Notes: generated by a model not told the origin, from the sequence alone. A stretch of 64,000 bases of DNA from Glandiceps talaboti (GCF_964340395.1 NC_135565.1:9662742-9726741); one strand, 5' to 3'; shown: positions 25,561 through 36,929, counted from the stretch's first letter. A program made the numbers and translations.

Positions 25561-26995
25561 CTGTAAATATACACTCCTAAATGTTGTTTATATGCATGGA
25601 ATTCACTTAAATCTAATTGAAAGCAGATATAAGCCTATACAAAAACTTACTATATTTAAATTCATTTGAACTATTAATTGTTTAGGTGATGCTAAATATG
25701 ATTATGCACAAGATTGTAGGATTTTAATAAAAAAGCCATCATGTGGCATTGTCAATACAATTTTCTTATTGTGGCGTACATGGTTTTGAATGTTTTTCTG
25801 TGGAAGCAGAATAAAGTGTACCAAAGAATGTATAACTTACGGGACCAATATCTCGATGCCAACGCAGCAGGGCCTTGGCGCCATTAGTATAAGGGACTGG
25901 GCCTATCTTACCAGTGGAGGAGGGGGGGGGTCACAATTTGTCATGCCTGTGTTGGGGGGGGGGTCAAAATTTTGAGGGCCACTGACAAGGGGAGGGTCAC
26001 ACATTTTTGGATTAGATATTCGTGCACCAACTTGTAAAATATCAAATTAAATTAAATCTAATATGTTTCATAACAGTCAAGTTTTAAGGGCTAATGTTGT
26101 AAAGTCATAACATTCAAATGGTGTTGGAGTTAAAATACGAGACAAAAATACACATTACACTTTTAGTCGAAATATGTGGATTATAAAAAAATATATCAAT
26201 TGCCCCTGGAACAAATTTTACATAATCAAAACTCAGTGGTTGGTCGAATTAAATGAGCAGTTGAAATAAATGGGTTATTTTGGTAATAATCAGCCATATG
26301 AGTAAGGAGTATGGTGTGATTCTTACGTACTTGTGAATGACGAGATAAAGTGTGGAAAACGGTGATGTCATTCATGATGTCTAAGGAAGATACCTCTGGT
26401 GACCGTAGTCTTTATAAAATGAAGACAGTTTTGTTGCAATAGTAATGATGACAGAGATTACTGACTTGGACGTACATTGAATCCACTGTTTGTTAATAAA
26501 TTATTTCAGAATAGTTGGTATGGCATGCCAAACTATACTGAGTATTCTAAACATCAATTCTACTGCCTACTTTTAAAGTTATCTACATCCCAGTAACACA
26601 TACAAATATTAATGCAGATGAAATCAAAAGTGCGAAAAATTCACATATCAATGTATTAATAGCTAACACAATCAACCCTTCCATGGATATCACCTTTATT
26701 CAATAGCATGTATAACTTCAGTCTACATGTAGACTCAAAGGACCATCGCTTCTACACTATTCTGCTCTCCTAACTGGCATTTTGGTTTTTCGCTGTCCTT
26801 CAAGTCTACTTACTCATATCATCGCTCCTGTGTGATGCATAATTGTGTGCGCTATTTATTCAGGTTGACAGGTAACATGAAGCTTCGAATTCCTTCTTTT
26901 GGATATTGGAAGAAAAGTTTCATATTATCAAAATTTCTACTTTCAAGGAATGTTTGATTTAAGAAATCAATTCATTTTTAAATATTGTCAAGGGA
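25560..26995. other. Non-coding stretch
   Basis: No supported gene. Poly-G patches occur at 25920-25965. Confidence 0.4.
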
Positions 26996-27009
26996 CATAC
27001 ATACATACA

Positions 27010-27043
<34 letters not shown>

Positions 27044-27068
27044 CATACATACATACACACATACACAC
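26996..27068. repeat. (CATA)n microsatellite
   Basis: Tandem CATA units with a few substitutions towards the right end. Confidence 0.95.
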
Positions 27069-27497
27069 ATCATGTAACTTAATGCTATGATCACTGCTCT
27101 CTGCATTTTAGCCATATTTGGTGTAAAATTCACCATTCGTACAGTAATGTAAGAACAAAACAATTAATCCATATATTATCAGATACGTTTCTTTACATAT
27201 GAACCAGGCCTTTACTTTATGAGTCGAACATTAACAAACAAATGCACCTTTTAGTCTCACAAACGATTTGGAGGGATGTGTTCTTTTTCTCTCTCGTTTT
27301 ATTGTGTACTTTGGAGGTTCACTATTTAGGTCAAGCACAGTGTACATTCAATATTTACATGAATAATGTTATTATTTTGTTTTATAACCTTTCTTATTTA
27401 GTTACTTTTAAAAAGGATTATCTAGTGTCAATTCTGTACATTTCAAGTAAAAATTGTTTATAAAAAGTTCATGTTTTTTTCATATTTTCCTTTAAAG

Positions 27498-28757
27498 ATA
27501 CTATGGTGAATCACATTTTGATCCTGAGTACGTATTGGGCTCAACGCCATTTGACTGATTCCACTGCATATATCAGTAGACAGTTGGCTACTCTCTTTGC
27601 CACTTCAAAAGAAAATGTGGTATATACTATTGTAATCTCTGCGAGTGAAACTGAGATCGAAGATGCGAAAAGGGGCAATGTAACTTTGATACAAATAAGT
27701 GAGAAACAAGAACCAGCCAGAGAACAAAGTCTAATGGCATTGGACATGGTAGATTATAAACACATAATCGCTCTCGGAGTCACAAATCCAATCATAGTTG
27801 GACATGCAAATAAAAAAAGCTATAACAATGCCGATGCTGCTGTAAGCATGAAACACGAGATATTCAAAGGATCACAACTGATTATAGTAATACATTTCAT
27901 ACCTAAGGAAGAAGGATACGGCTCAGTTTCTAAAACTGGTGAAAAAGCAATGTTACAATACGCGCTGGAAGCGAATCTCGTAATAGCAATTGGTCCAAAA
28001 CTGTTCACATACTTTGATGAAAAGATAAGGCTCCAGAAACAACAATCGACACCAGCAGTTAAGTGCTTGCTGCCCAAACCGGATGATGGCTGTCTGCAGC
28101 AGGACCTTCCAAGCTGTAAAGAGAACTTCCAAATCAAGGAAATACTGACAATAGCAGACTCTGATGACAATGAGAATTGCAAACGATTACGAGTAATTCA
28201 ATCCGCTATAGATCGGCTAAAAGTGAAAGATGGGAGTATTCCAGAATTAAAGCTATGCTGCTTAGCCACATCGGCAGAGGATTCAGGAAAACGGGCGTTG
28301 GAAAAAGAAAGTCACCAAATGGCCCAAGACTTCCCATGCAGTACTATTGGAGATATTCGAAAAAAGCTAAAGAGCGTTCCAATATTAGTTGATGTCGATC
28401 GTTGGGAGACCATGTCCCTTCCAGTGTTTCATGCAATAACAATAGGAGTCCCATTGGTCATCTTAAATGCACAGTCTGGATTGGCTGAATTCATTCAACA
28501 AGAACCGAACATTTCCGACGATGTGAAGCAAGCAATCCTTTTAGACATTCCTTGTTTTGACACCCATGAAGACGAAGTGGCTGACAAAATCTCCACTCAA
28601 ATAAATGATGCAATTAACCACCCAATAGCATACATCCAACATGGAAGTGCTCTGAAGGAAATGATCAGGCATTCAGTCAAGGAAGGCTACATACACAAGT
28701 ACCAGACAGAAATACTCCTCTGGTGCCAGCAAGAAAAAAGGGAAAGGGAAAGGGAAG
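27498..28757 (+). CDS. GT-B / GT4-like glycosyltransferase-fold protein, large coding exon
   Basis: One exon codes 418 residues from the ATG at 27503. It is preceded by a splice acceptor (tttaaag, AG at 27496-27497) and ends at a good donor (gaag|gtacgt, GT at 28758), so an upstream non-coding exon is likely. It leaves phase 1. The layout is a double Rossmann GT-B fold: a first beta strand ILILSTYW (5-12), a VTNPIIVGH segment (93-101) and HFIP (131-134) in the N-lobe, then ILTIAD (214-219), LCCLAT (251-256) and the donor-site region around 301-330 with GVP and SGLAEF. In GT4 enzymes this region carries an E-x7-E pair. Here the first Glu (E302) is present but the second position (310) is His, so sugar transfer may be lost. 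The protein ends with a charged KREREREG run. The fold is seen by motif pattern only, and the substrate is unknown. It may share a transcript with the exons at 49-60 kb (see findings). Confidence 0.75.
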
Positions 28758-29320
28758 GTACGTTTATAATCTAACACTTTTGAATTCTTCTTCCGATGTT
28801 GTCATAGATGAGTCACTCAATGCAGTACAAACAGAAACATTCACATTCATCATTCGGTGAAGTTCATTGCTAAGCTGTTGGGACAATTGGTTAGAATGTT
28901 GTATTCTAACTTTGAACACATGCGAAATATGTTGAACCATGCAGACATGATACAGGAACCAAGTGTCAATTTTGTCGCCAAACTTTTAAGTTCCCTTTAA
29001 TACTCAAGACAGAGATTTTGAATTGCTTCGAATAAGCTTTTCGACATGTTGAAAAATCGAATCATGCCTGAGGTAATCAAATTATGCTAGAAACTGCATT
29101 TGCTACAAGACAGAGTCTGCCATTGGTAGCTACTGGTGCTGATGTGATTGGGGTAGATTTGTGTTGTTATAGCAGAAGTAACTACCTGGAGCAATCTGGT
29201 TAAAATCCAATGTAGATGTCGGCTGTTCATTGTTATTTTACCTCGGTATTTTTGCTTGATACATGTTTATGTCTTCGTCTTGATGGCCGCCTCTACTCTC
29301 TGTCTTAAAACTTCAAATAA
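28758..29320. other. Start of the putative large intron
   Basis: Begins with the GTACGT donor. No coding sequence or clear repeat before the HINE-like fragment at 29320. Confidence 0.45.
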
Positions 29321-29990
29321 TTTAGTACATATATCAACCATACAAATGTACACATGTCCTATGAAGTTCTTGTTGATATAGCTTTTGCTTTTCAATTAGT
29401 CATTTGAATAATTAATGATCTTCAGTAATTAAACCATATCTTTGGAATGCACGCTTCATTCCATATAATCTGATGCCTGTTGGTATAGTTTATAATTTTA
29501 ATGAGTAATTTCCATAATTACGCCATACTATTTAGAATGCAAACGTCAAATTTCATTTCACTTTGTACATCCATCAACCATACCAAATCATACGTGCTTG
29601 ATGTAGTTTTTTGTCTAGTTTGTGATTCTGATGTGCAATTTGCATAATCATTTTGATAATTCCTTTAGGCAATATATTTGGAATATAAGCTATACATTTC
29701 ATAAATTAGTATGTGTGTTGATGGTAAAGAAGTGCATGTGTCATTTAAAGCTTGATGATGTAACTTAAAAGACTAAGTTATTTTGGATAATTACTGATAT
29801 TTTGATAATTAGGCAATATCTTAACTATGCAAGCTTGAAATTTGATATAGTTTCATATAATCAATTTTCCAATTGAGTGGTACATCAAGTATGATAGCTA
29901 TAACTCGAAATTTTACATTCCAACAATATGGGTAAGCCCAATAATCTATGGTTTTGCCTTTAGGAGAGGCATTCAGTTTAAATCTGGTCA
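29320..29990 (-). mobile_element. Pearl/HINE-like element, family A, left part inverted
   Basis: Diverged core units are seen in reverse orientation (atatctttggaatgcac, tagtacatatatcaaccat). The left-end signature in complement, ggcattcagtttaaat, lies at 29968-29983. The microsatellite and palindromic end are absent. Confidence 0.55.
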
Positions 29991-32050
29991 TGCTTTAACC
30001 GAGAACGCACAGAACTCTTGAAAATATTTGAAAGAAACGTTATAAAGCCAAAGCACCAATGATTGAATTTAGTAGGTACATATATTTCTAGCAGCATCCT
30101 TAGTGTAGCATTTTGGTATGTGATGTGTAATTGTCCGAGTCCATGTCATTTCACAGGTACTGGCCGTGGTGTATCAAACCATGAAAGTATAACCCACATG
30201 GATTATATATACTTCCATAATCAAACCATAATGTAATTTGAAGTTCAGGGTCAACACTATACAGCCTCGAGTCTGCAAGTTTTGGCTGACAAAGGTTGAA
30301 AAGGCTGGAAAAAACACATAGGCAGTTTTTGGCAGTGTGCATTTTGGGGGGTTAGCTTTTACTTTCCAGCATTTCTGTTTTTCACATTCATATAGCTTCT
30401 CATTCCTTAAGTTATATATGTGTTTTGATACATTTTTTTCGGTCTGTTGATTTACTTTTCGGGTTTATTTGCTAGTACGTTTAGCTCTGTTTCTGATCTG
30501 ATTACAATGTAGTCATTCATCAGTTAGGTTAATGCTTCTTATAGTTTTTTGCTCAGGTTGAGATCCGGATCTTTGTTTATGCGTTTCGTTTCATATACTT
30601 TCGTATGTATGTACCCAGACAATTGTCTCGTTCTCGAAGGATGGTGCATATTTCATATGTTGGTATTTCTTAGTTGTGAGTCTTTCTTCGACGTGGTCGT
30701 CACTGTCAAAACAAGATTTTCGTCCAACATTTTGTTTTGGTGATTAAGGTTGATAGCTTAACTTTTTTCTGAAAGGGACAAATTTGAATTCCTTTTCCAG
30801 AGGTTATTGTCTGTGATTCTATAAGTGATTCTGGGACGTATAGAAAATATTCTGTTCATTTTGCCTGCTTTGGTTGTCTTTATATTGGATGGGCTAGTAT
30901 TCGCTATATAAATGTTGTTGCATTGACGGTTCGTGCCCGTTTGCTAATATCGTTCTTTCTTCTTTGTTGCTGAGAACTCAGCTGTCGTTATTATGTGTTT
31001 ATTGCTAGAAGTTTTTAAACTTCAGTTTTGATGGTACTCTACACACTGATGCAGTTTGATAAGGTAATTGCCTCGATTTTGATCATATCGATCGGCTCGA
31101 TTTGAAGTACCAACTGTGCAATGTAGTCGGAGCCATTTTTTAATAGACAAACTCATGTACCAATGTACGTTTCTTCTTTGACTTTATTATTGACGAATGT
31201 ATTTTTATACTTGTTTTTCTTGTTTCTTTTTAGTTTTAAAGAGCTCGAGGTCTACATGGAGATGTATCCTGACATAAATAATAGGATAGATTTATACCAA
31301 GAGTGTGTAGTTTCAACTACTAAGACTAAATAAGACAGGAGGACCAGGTTTAACAGGAAATGTATTAAATTCGACAATTACAGGCCAAATATTTATCCAA
31401 AAGTACAATTCAAAGTATGGAATAACTATATAATCTCCCGGTAGTTTGAGGACGAATGATTCCCTCATGTCGGCCTGACGTGAGGTCACAGTGGACTCTA
31501 TCAGCTTTCACGAATTCGAAGTGATAATACTTAGAAAAGATGACAGATGTCAATTTGTCAAATAATTAATTACAGGCAGCTATAAGAGTAATGGCGTTAT
31601 CACATTGTTTAGCTAGTTTTCATATTTGCCAGTGTTACTTGCATTGCATTATTCAAGGCAACGAAACTTTCAGTTTACTCATTTATGGTGTTGATAATTT
31701 TATCACCCCATCATTTGAGTATTTGACAATCTATGTTTATAAGATTTGAATAAAGTATGGATTGATTTAAGAAGCAAGTGAGCGGAAGGCAACAGATAGG
31801 CCTAAAATAGGAGCTTCCATCTGCTTCATGGCTACTAATTGATCCAAGTTCACCATGACCATTGTTTGTAGTCTGAGATAATTCCCTAAAGTCCAAGTGA
31901 CCCCGTGTACAAGTGGAAATATGAGAGTGATTCATGATCTATCACCTAGGTGTGGAGATCAAAGAGTAGCACTGATGGAGAATTACCGTTAACAAAGAGG
32001 GTCGACCCATTTCTCAAAATATGGCTCTGTCCCGTCTTTTCTTACATTTA
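29991..32050. other. Non-coding stretch
   Basis: No supported gene or recognised repeat. Short frames near 30151, 30549 and 31711 carry no motifs. Confidence 0.4.
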
Positions 32051-32052
32051 CA

Positions 32053-33085
32053 CATTGAGATCGAGTGACCCTAAAACGAAAGACAACTAGAATGACATAA
32101 AGCGAATGACACCATTTCCAGTATGTAAACAGTGGAAAGACACCCTTTTCTACATTCAGTTAGTTGAATGACAACCCCCCCACTGTTAAACAAGTGGAAT
32201 GACAGCCGCCACTCTATAGCATAAGTGGAATGACAGCATTTTGAATGCTTTGAAACTGGAATGACAGCATTTCCAGTATGTGAACAGTGGAATGACAGCC
32301 TTTTCTATATTCAGTTAGTAGAATGACACCCCCTGCACTGTTAAACAAGTGGAATATGACAGCCGCCATTCTATAGCATAAGTGGACTGACAGCATTTTC
32401 AATACAATGAAACTGGGATGACAGGATTTCTACTATGCAAACATATTTTATTAAAAGGTGGCTGTTATTCCACATGTTTGACAGTGCTGTTGGTGTTATT
32501 TAAGTAACTGGATGCAGAAAAGTGTGTAATTCCACTGTTGACATACTGGAAATGCTATCATTCCAGTTTCACACTAGTATTGAAAATGCTATCATTCCAC
32601 TAATGATATAGATTGGCGGCTGTCATTCCACTTGTTTAACAATGCAGAGAGTGTCATCAACTAATTGAATGTATAAAAGGGTCTCATTCCAATGTTTACA
32701 CACTGTAAATGCTGTCATCCAATTTCCAGTTCCAAAGCATTGGAAATGCTGTCGTTCCACTAATGCTATAGAGTGGCGGCTGTCACGCCACTTGTTTAAC
32801 AGCTCAGAGGGTGTAATTTAACTAACTGAATGTAGAAAAGTGTGTCATTCCACTGTTTACCAACTATAAATGGTGTCATTCCAGTTTCAAAGCATTGGAA
32901 ATGCTATCATTCCACTTATGCTATAGAGTGGCGGCTGTCATCCCACATGTTTTATAGTGCCGTGGGTGTCATTCAACTAACTTAATTCAGAAAAGTATGT
33001 AATTCCACTGTTTACACACTGTAAATGCTGTCATTCGTGTTCTGTTGTTTGGGTTGTCATTCGTTTTAGGGTCACCCATTGAGAT
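32053..33085. mobile_element. TIR element built from GAATGAC motifs
   Basis: The left end (gtgaccctaaaacgaaagac, near 32065) and right end (complement of gtgaccctaaaacgaatgac, near 33055-33075) are inverted. The first arm carries dozens of tggaatgaca motifs; past the middle they switch to the complement tgtcattcca. Recurring modules include cagccgccactctatagcat, which names the unit boundary. A flanking direct repeat, cattgagatc, occurs on both sides and is a probable target-site duplication of 9-10 bp. No protein is encoded. A truncated copy lies at 61071-61250. Confidence 0.8.
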
Positions 33086-33249
33086 CAGCAACATTACAAC
33101 ACAGACCATCGGGTAGGGACCAGTGCGTCAATGACGAGACTTTATTCAAATACACTAAGCTGTAAATACTAGCGAGTGAAACATTAAAAAACACTGCGAA
33201 ATATTCAAAATACCACTGCCAAAAGTTAATAACATATTCCGTCAACAGT

Positions 33250-33500
33250 TTAATCAAAACAAGTTCCGAATACAAAAATGTCACGGTGATGTGTAACTAT
33301 CACAAATGAACACGATTCAACAACTCGGCCCTGAGCACTGTCGCTGGTATAGCTGATAACTGTCCTCTCTGGTAACATTCCCACTGCTGCTGTCGCAACG
33401 GCTGGTCCACCGGGCGGTGGGTTAATGAGTAACGGAGTGTTGAACTCGAACATATTGAAGTTTGAACGCGAAGTTGTGGCCATGTTGAGCGACATGTTTA
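33250..33500 (-). CDS. Possible first coding exon or retrocopy, unrecognised
   Basis: On the minus strand an ATG near 33498 opens a frame with coding-like composition, including MATTSRS, a TPLLINPPPGGPA stretch and SYTSDSAQGRVVES, ending at a stop near 33250. Codon use is GC-richer than the neighbourhood. The (TA)n array directly upstream (33504-33563) cuts off any 5' context, and no convincing donor was chosen. I do not recognise the protein. It could be a host exon, a retrocopy fragment or chance. Confidence 0.25.
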
Positions 33501-33501
33501 C

Positions 33502-33503
<2 letters not shown>

Positions 33504-33562
<59 letters not shown>
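33504..33562. repeat. (TA)n microsatellite
   Basis: About 29 TA units directly followed by the 58-bp sequence shared with 36805-36862. Confidence 0.97.
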
Positions 33563-33564
<2 letters not shown>

Positions 33565-33620
33565 CTCGGTGAGTATCAATCTGCTAAAACAGTGCTCTAT
33601 ACCGCAGTGGCAGAGCGTAA
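33563..33620. repeat. 58-bp sequence shared with 36805-36862
   Basis: Runs from aactcggtgagtatcaatct to ggcagagcgtaa. It differs from the copy at 36805-36862 at a single position (ctaaaac versus ctaagac). In both places it abuts a (TA)n array and lies next to Penelope-like endonuclease sequence, so it is probably part of a Penelope-like terminal region or its preferred target. Confidence 0.8.
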
Positions 33621-33639
33621 ACTATATATATACATATTT

Positions 33640-33914
33640 TCTTTGAGGCATAAATTGCACTTCTTGCTTGCGCTATTGTAGGTTGGGTGGGATGACAGTG
33701 GTCGCCAGGAAATGGAGTGGTCGATGTTTTTATCCTTGAGGGTCCAGATATGTTTGCTGAGTTCCGTGGAGTTCCTATGTTTAGTGTGTCGGAATGATGC
33801 TGTGTGGTTTCTGTACCTTGTCTTAGACTCGTTTTCTGTGAGCCCAATGTATGTTTCTGTAATGTCGTTGTCCTTGCGTGTGACGGCTGCTGTAATGTCG
33901 GCAAAAGAAAACAA
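33640..33914 (-). pseudogene. Penelope-like GIY-YIG endonuclease fragment, inverted
   Basis: The minus strand encodes the C-terminal GIY-YIG nuclease domain of a Penelope-like element. It has TYIGLTE, followed by KTRYRNH and a HTKHRNSTELSKHIW segment, then a CNLCLKE knuckle. It starts inside the domain, without the preceding Cys-rich linker, and ends before the domain's last helix. At 33906 it meets a plus-strand piece of that same missing linker, so two fragments face each other head to head. Confidence 0.75.
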
Positions 33915-33966
33915 GCCCGCTCAACGAAAACTGCCTACAGCAATCCGTAATCTACCAAGCAATCTA
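33906..33966 (+). pseudogene. Penelope-like Cys-linker fragment upstream of the RT
   Basis: This short stretch (gcccgctcaacgaaaactgc, then cagcaatccg and tctaccaagca) is nearly the same as 35740-35790, the Cys-rich linker of the endonuclease in the full copy. Its position immediately 5' of the RT resembles the partial tandem arrangement known for Penelope-like elements (pseudo-LTR). Confidence 0.65.
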
Positions 33967-34026
33967 CCACTGACTTCCTAACCAGCTCCAAGCTCACACT
34001 TGTCGAGCACTCTTCGATAACCCGCA

Positions 34027-35617
34027 ATGGAGAAATTCAAAATCGACTACTCACCAAAGAATATACCTCTCCCTTCACACAACGATTACCCGGCTACTTC
34101 GCCTCATCGAAAAGACGGAACAGTTCCTACGAAGAATGCGTTGGGAAGCTTTCTTCTACCTCAACCCCAGTGCAACCTCTTCAACCACAAATACATACGG
34201 CTTCAAGTCTACAAAGAACCCCCCTCCAATCGACGAGCTCAAGGAATTTGAAGACGACATACTAAGGATGATCCAATCAACAAAGTTCAAGCAACTAAAC
34301 AACCCACTCCTGGGAAAGCTTGCAGACGACACCAAGCGCATCAAAGACGAAACCAGCCTTATAATCGACAAGACGACAAACTACTACAAACTTAAACCAA
34401 AAACATACAACGACCTCCTAAAACAAAACGCCACAAAATCCTACAAACACGCACAACCCAACACCACACAAGCAATCCATACAGAAAACAAAAAGATCGC
34501 AACGAAGCTACACATCGATGACAGAGTAGACACTACAGCATACAAAGAAACATTCATCATGCTCAAAGACCACAAACCGAATTTCAGCAACAAACCTACC
34601 TGCCGGCTTATCAACCCCACAAAATCCGAGATAGGCAAAATCAGTAAACAAATACTCGACCGAATCAACACCAAAATTCTAAATTCGACAGAGTTCAACC
34701 AATGGAAGAATACAGCATCAGTAATCGAATGGTTCAAAGCCATTGAAAACAAACAAGCCCACAACTTCATCAGCTTCGATGTTGTAGAATTCTACCCATC
34801 AATCAGCCAAGACCTCCTCAACAGAGCACTGACATTTGCCTCCGACTACGACAACATCACAGCCGACGAACGTAACATCATCCTCCATGCCAAGAACTCT
34901 GTCCTTATACATAAACAACAACCCTGGGAAAAGAAAGGCAACACAACATTCGACGTAACAATATGCAGTTATGATGGTGCCGAAACATGTGAGCTGGTAG
35001 GAAGCTTCCTCCTCTCACAACTACAAGGCCCTGATATCAACATAGGGCTATACAGAGATGACGGATTAGCCGTTTCGAACACATCACCAAGAGACACAGA
35101 AAACATCAAGAAAAACATATGCCGCATTTTCCACCTCAACGGATTACGCATAACAATAGAAGCCAACAAACAGATAATCAACTTTTTAGATGTCACCCTC
35201 AACTTGAGCAACGATACGTACCGGCCCTACACAAAGCCCGACACCATCCTGCAATATGTACACCGAGATAGCAACCACCCACAAACCACGACTAAAAGCA
35301 TACCCACTGGTATTAACAAACGCCTATCATTACACTCTTCGAACAAAGCATCCTTCGACCAAGCCGCACCTCCATATCAAAAAGCACTCAACGAGAGCGG
35401 ATACAAATACACACTACACTACGAGCCGACCACGACCTCTAGACGAAGACACAGACAACGGAAAGACATATTATGGTATAACCCCCCATTCAGCAAAAAA
35501 GTTAGCACCAACATCGGACACAGATTCCTCAGCCTTGTAGACAAACACTTCCACAAAGATCATAAACTCAGAAAAATCTTCAACCGCAACACCGTTAAAT
35601 CAGTTACAGCTGCATGA
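34027..35617 (+). pseudogene. Penelope-like element reverse transcriptase (copy A)
   Basis: A long frame (34136-35617) with an N-terminal extension from an ATG at 34027 separated by a frameshift near 34100. The RT landmarks are in order: motif A SFDVVEFYPSI (34776 on), a motif B region SYDGAETCELVG, and the catalytic box GLYRDDGLAV (YRDD at 35050-35061). A Penelope-type thumb follows, with a HRDSNHP segment and a basic RRRHRQRKD patch. The characteristic motif B wording and the GIY-YIG partner downstream mark it as an EN-plus Penelope-like element, which primes at chromosomal nicks. A one-base frameshift near 35592 separates RT from the endonuclease, so the copy is inactive although the RT core is intact. 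Confidence 0.88.
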
Positions 35618-35863
35618 ATAACATCAAGCATGTCATCAACAACCACAACAAACGCATCCTTATTTCACACGAACGCACCAACACCACCGTAAACAGCACC
35701 AATGCCAGTAAAACATGCAACTGTCGGCAGAAGAAATCATGCCCGCTCAAAGAAAACTGCCTACAGCAATCCGCAATCTACCAAGCAGCCGTCACACGCA
35801 AGGACAGCGACATTACAGAAACATACATCGGGCTCACAGAAAACGAGTTTAAGACAAGGTACA
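35614..35863 (+). pseudogene. Penelope-like GIY-YIG endonuclease, truncated (copy A)
   Basis: This continues copy A in another frame. A Cys-rich linker (CNCRQKKSCPLKENC) is followed by the start of the GIY-YIG domain (TYIGLTENEFKTRYR). Homology stops abruptly at about 35863. What follows is the 3' end of a second Penelope-like element on the opposite strand, so copy A was cut by that insertion or a rearrangement. The C-terminal half of the nuclease is absent here. Confidence 0.85.
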
Positions 35864-35971
35864 GATACACATATAATTTCATTCTTCTTTCGCCAAGTAG
35901 AGCGCTCGATCACCTTGGAGAGCTATCATACATAAAAATGAAAGAAGACGAGTCTGATATTACATAGTGGA

Positions 35972-36015
35972 ATTACACTACGGACCGTTTCACCAGAAGG
36001 ATCGTCAGGTGTAAT
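35972..36015 (-). ncRNA. Minimal hammerhead ribozyme of a Penelope-like element
   Basis: On the minus strand a 7-bp stem I (attacac / gtgtaat) encloses CTGACGA, a short hairpin (tcc-ttct-ggt), GAAA, then a stem III of ACG/CGU around a GUC loop, then the cleavage triplet GTA. All hammerhead core positions are present: C3 U4 G5 A6, G8 A9, G12 A13 A14, the A15.1-U16.1 pair, and H17 = A. Stem II is weak: two G-C pairs plus a U-U juxtaposition at its base. It lies about 100 bp downstream of the copy B endonuclease stop on the same strand. Penelope-like elements are established carriers of such minimal hammerheads with a very short stem III. Confidence 0.8.
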
Positions 36016-36119
36016 AGTGTGGTTTAATAGTATTCGTTAGCTATACATCCTGCTTTATGTACATAACTTATGTGTGTTCACTGACGGCTGTGTGTACACA
36101 AAAAGATTGACAACAAAGG

Positions 36120-36720
36120 TTACGTATTATTAAGTAAGAACTTGTTAGCGTGCCGGCATTTACTGATTAATTCAGTTCTGCTGTTCAAGTTCGTTGATTT
36201 GTCGGCAGTTATATTAAAATATTTTTCCCAGAGGCATAGTTGACATCGTTTGGTAACATTAGAGTATGAGGAAGCCTGCTTGAGAACTGACCAGTGTACG
36301 TCGTAATTAATGCTGCTGTCTTTTAGGTGCCAAATGTATTTACTGAGCGCAGTGTCTTTCTTCTTGTGATCAAGTTTAAATGAAGACTTGTGGTTCTTAA
36401 ACCTGCTTTTGAATTCTGTGTCACTAACGCCTATGTATGATTTGTGATCTTGGTTAGTGGTGACTGTTGCTTTGTAAACAACGCTTTTTATGAGGCATTT
36501 TCCTGCGAGAGGGCACTCCTTTGGTTTTCTGCAGTTACAGGTATTTTGTTGTGTTTGCTTAGCTTTTGAAAGTATGGCTTTATTATGACCGCTGATTAAT
36601 TTACCCATGTTGTCCATGCAACTATAGCTCACTTTAGTATTATTACGGTTGAAGATTTTATGCAGTACACTGGATATGGGGAAATGCTTGTCGATGAGGT
36701 TGAGAAATTTTCTACCGATG
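36120..36720 (-). pseudogene. Penelope-like GIY-YIG endonuclease, second family (copy B)
   Basis: The minus strand encodes the end of the RT (a KHFPISSVLHKIFNRN segment), a Cys-rich linker (CNCRKPKECPLAGKC) and a complete GIY-YIG domain. The domain has SYIGVSDTEFKSRFKNH, an HLKDSSINYDVHW stretch, CQLCLWEKYF and a terminal RTELISKCRH. It diverges from copy A throughout, so it is a different family. The 5' part of the element is lost at the (TA)n array around 36723-36805. Its frame is open to the stop at 36120. Downstream on the same strand lies the hammerhead, and the element abuts truncated copy A at about 35864. Confidence 0.87.
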
Positions 36721-36722
36721 TT

Positions 36723-36804
<82 letters not shown>
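36723..36804. repeat. (TA)n microsatellite
   Basis: About 40 TA units that truncate the 5' side of the minus-strand Penelope-like copy B. A further short (TA)n lies at 36899-36923. Confidence 0.97.
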
Positions 36805-36806
<2 letters not shown>

Positions 36807-36862
36807 CTCGGTGAGTATCAATCTGCTAAGACAGTGCTCTATACCGCAGTGGCAGAGCGTAA
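36805..36862. repeat. 58-bp sequence shared with 33563-33620
   Basis: See 33563-33620. One substitution between the copies. Again adjacent to (TA)n and Penelope-like sequence. Confidence 0.8.
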
Positions 36863-36898
36863 TAGTTTTGGTAGTACTGGAACTCTTTCTTGGTTGTA

Positions 36899-36929
<31 letters not shown>

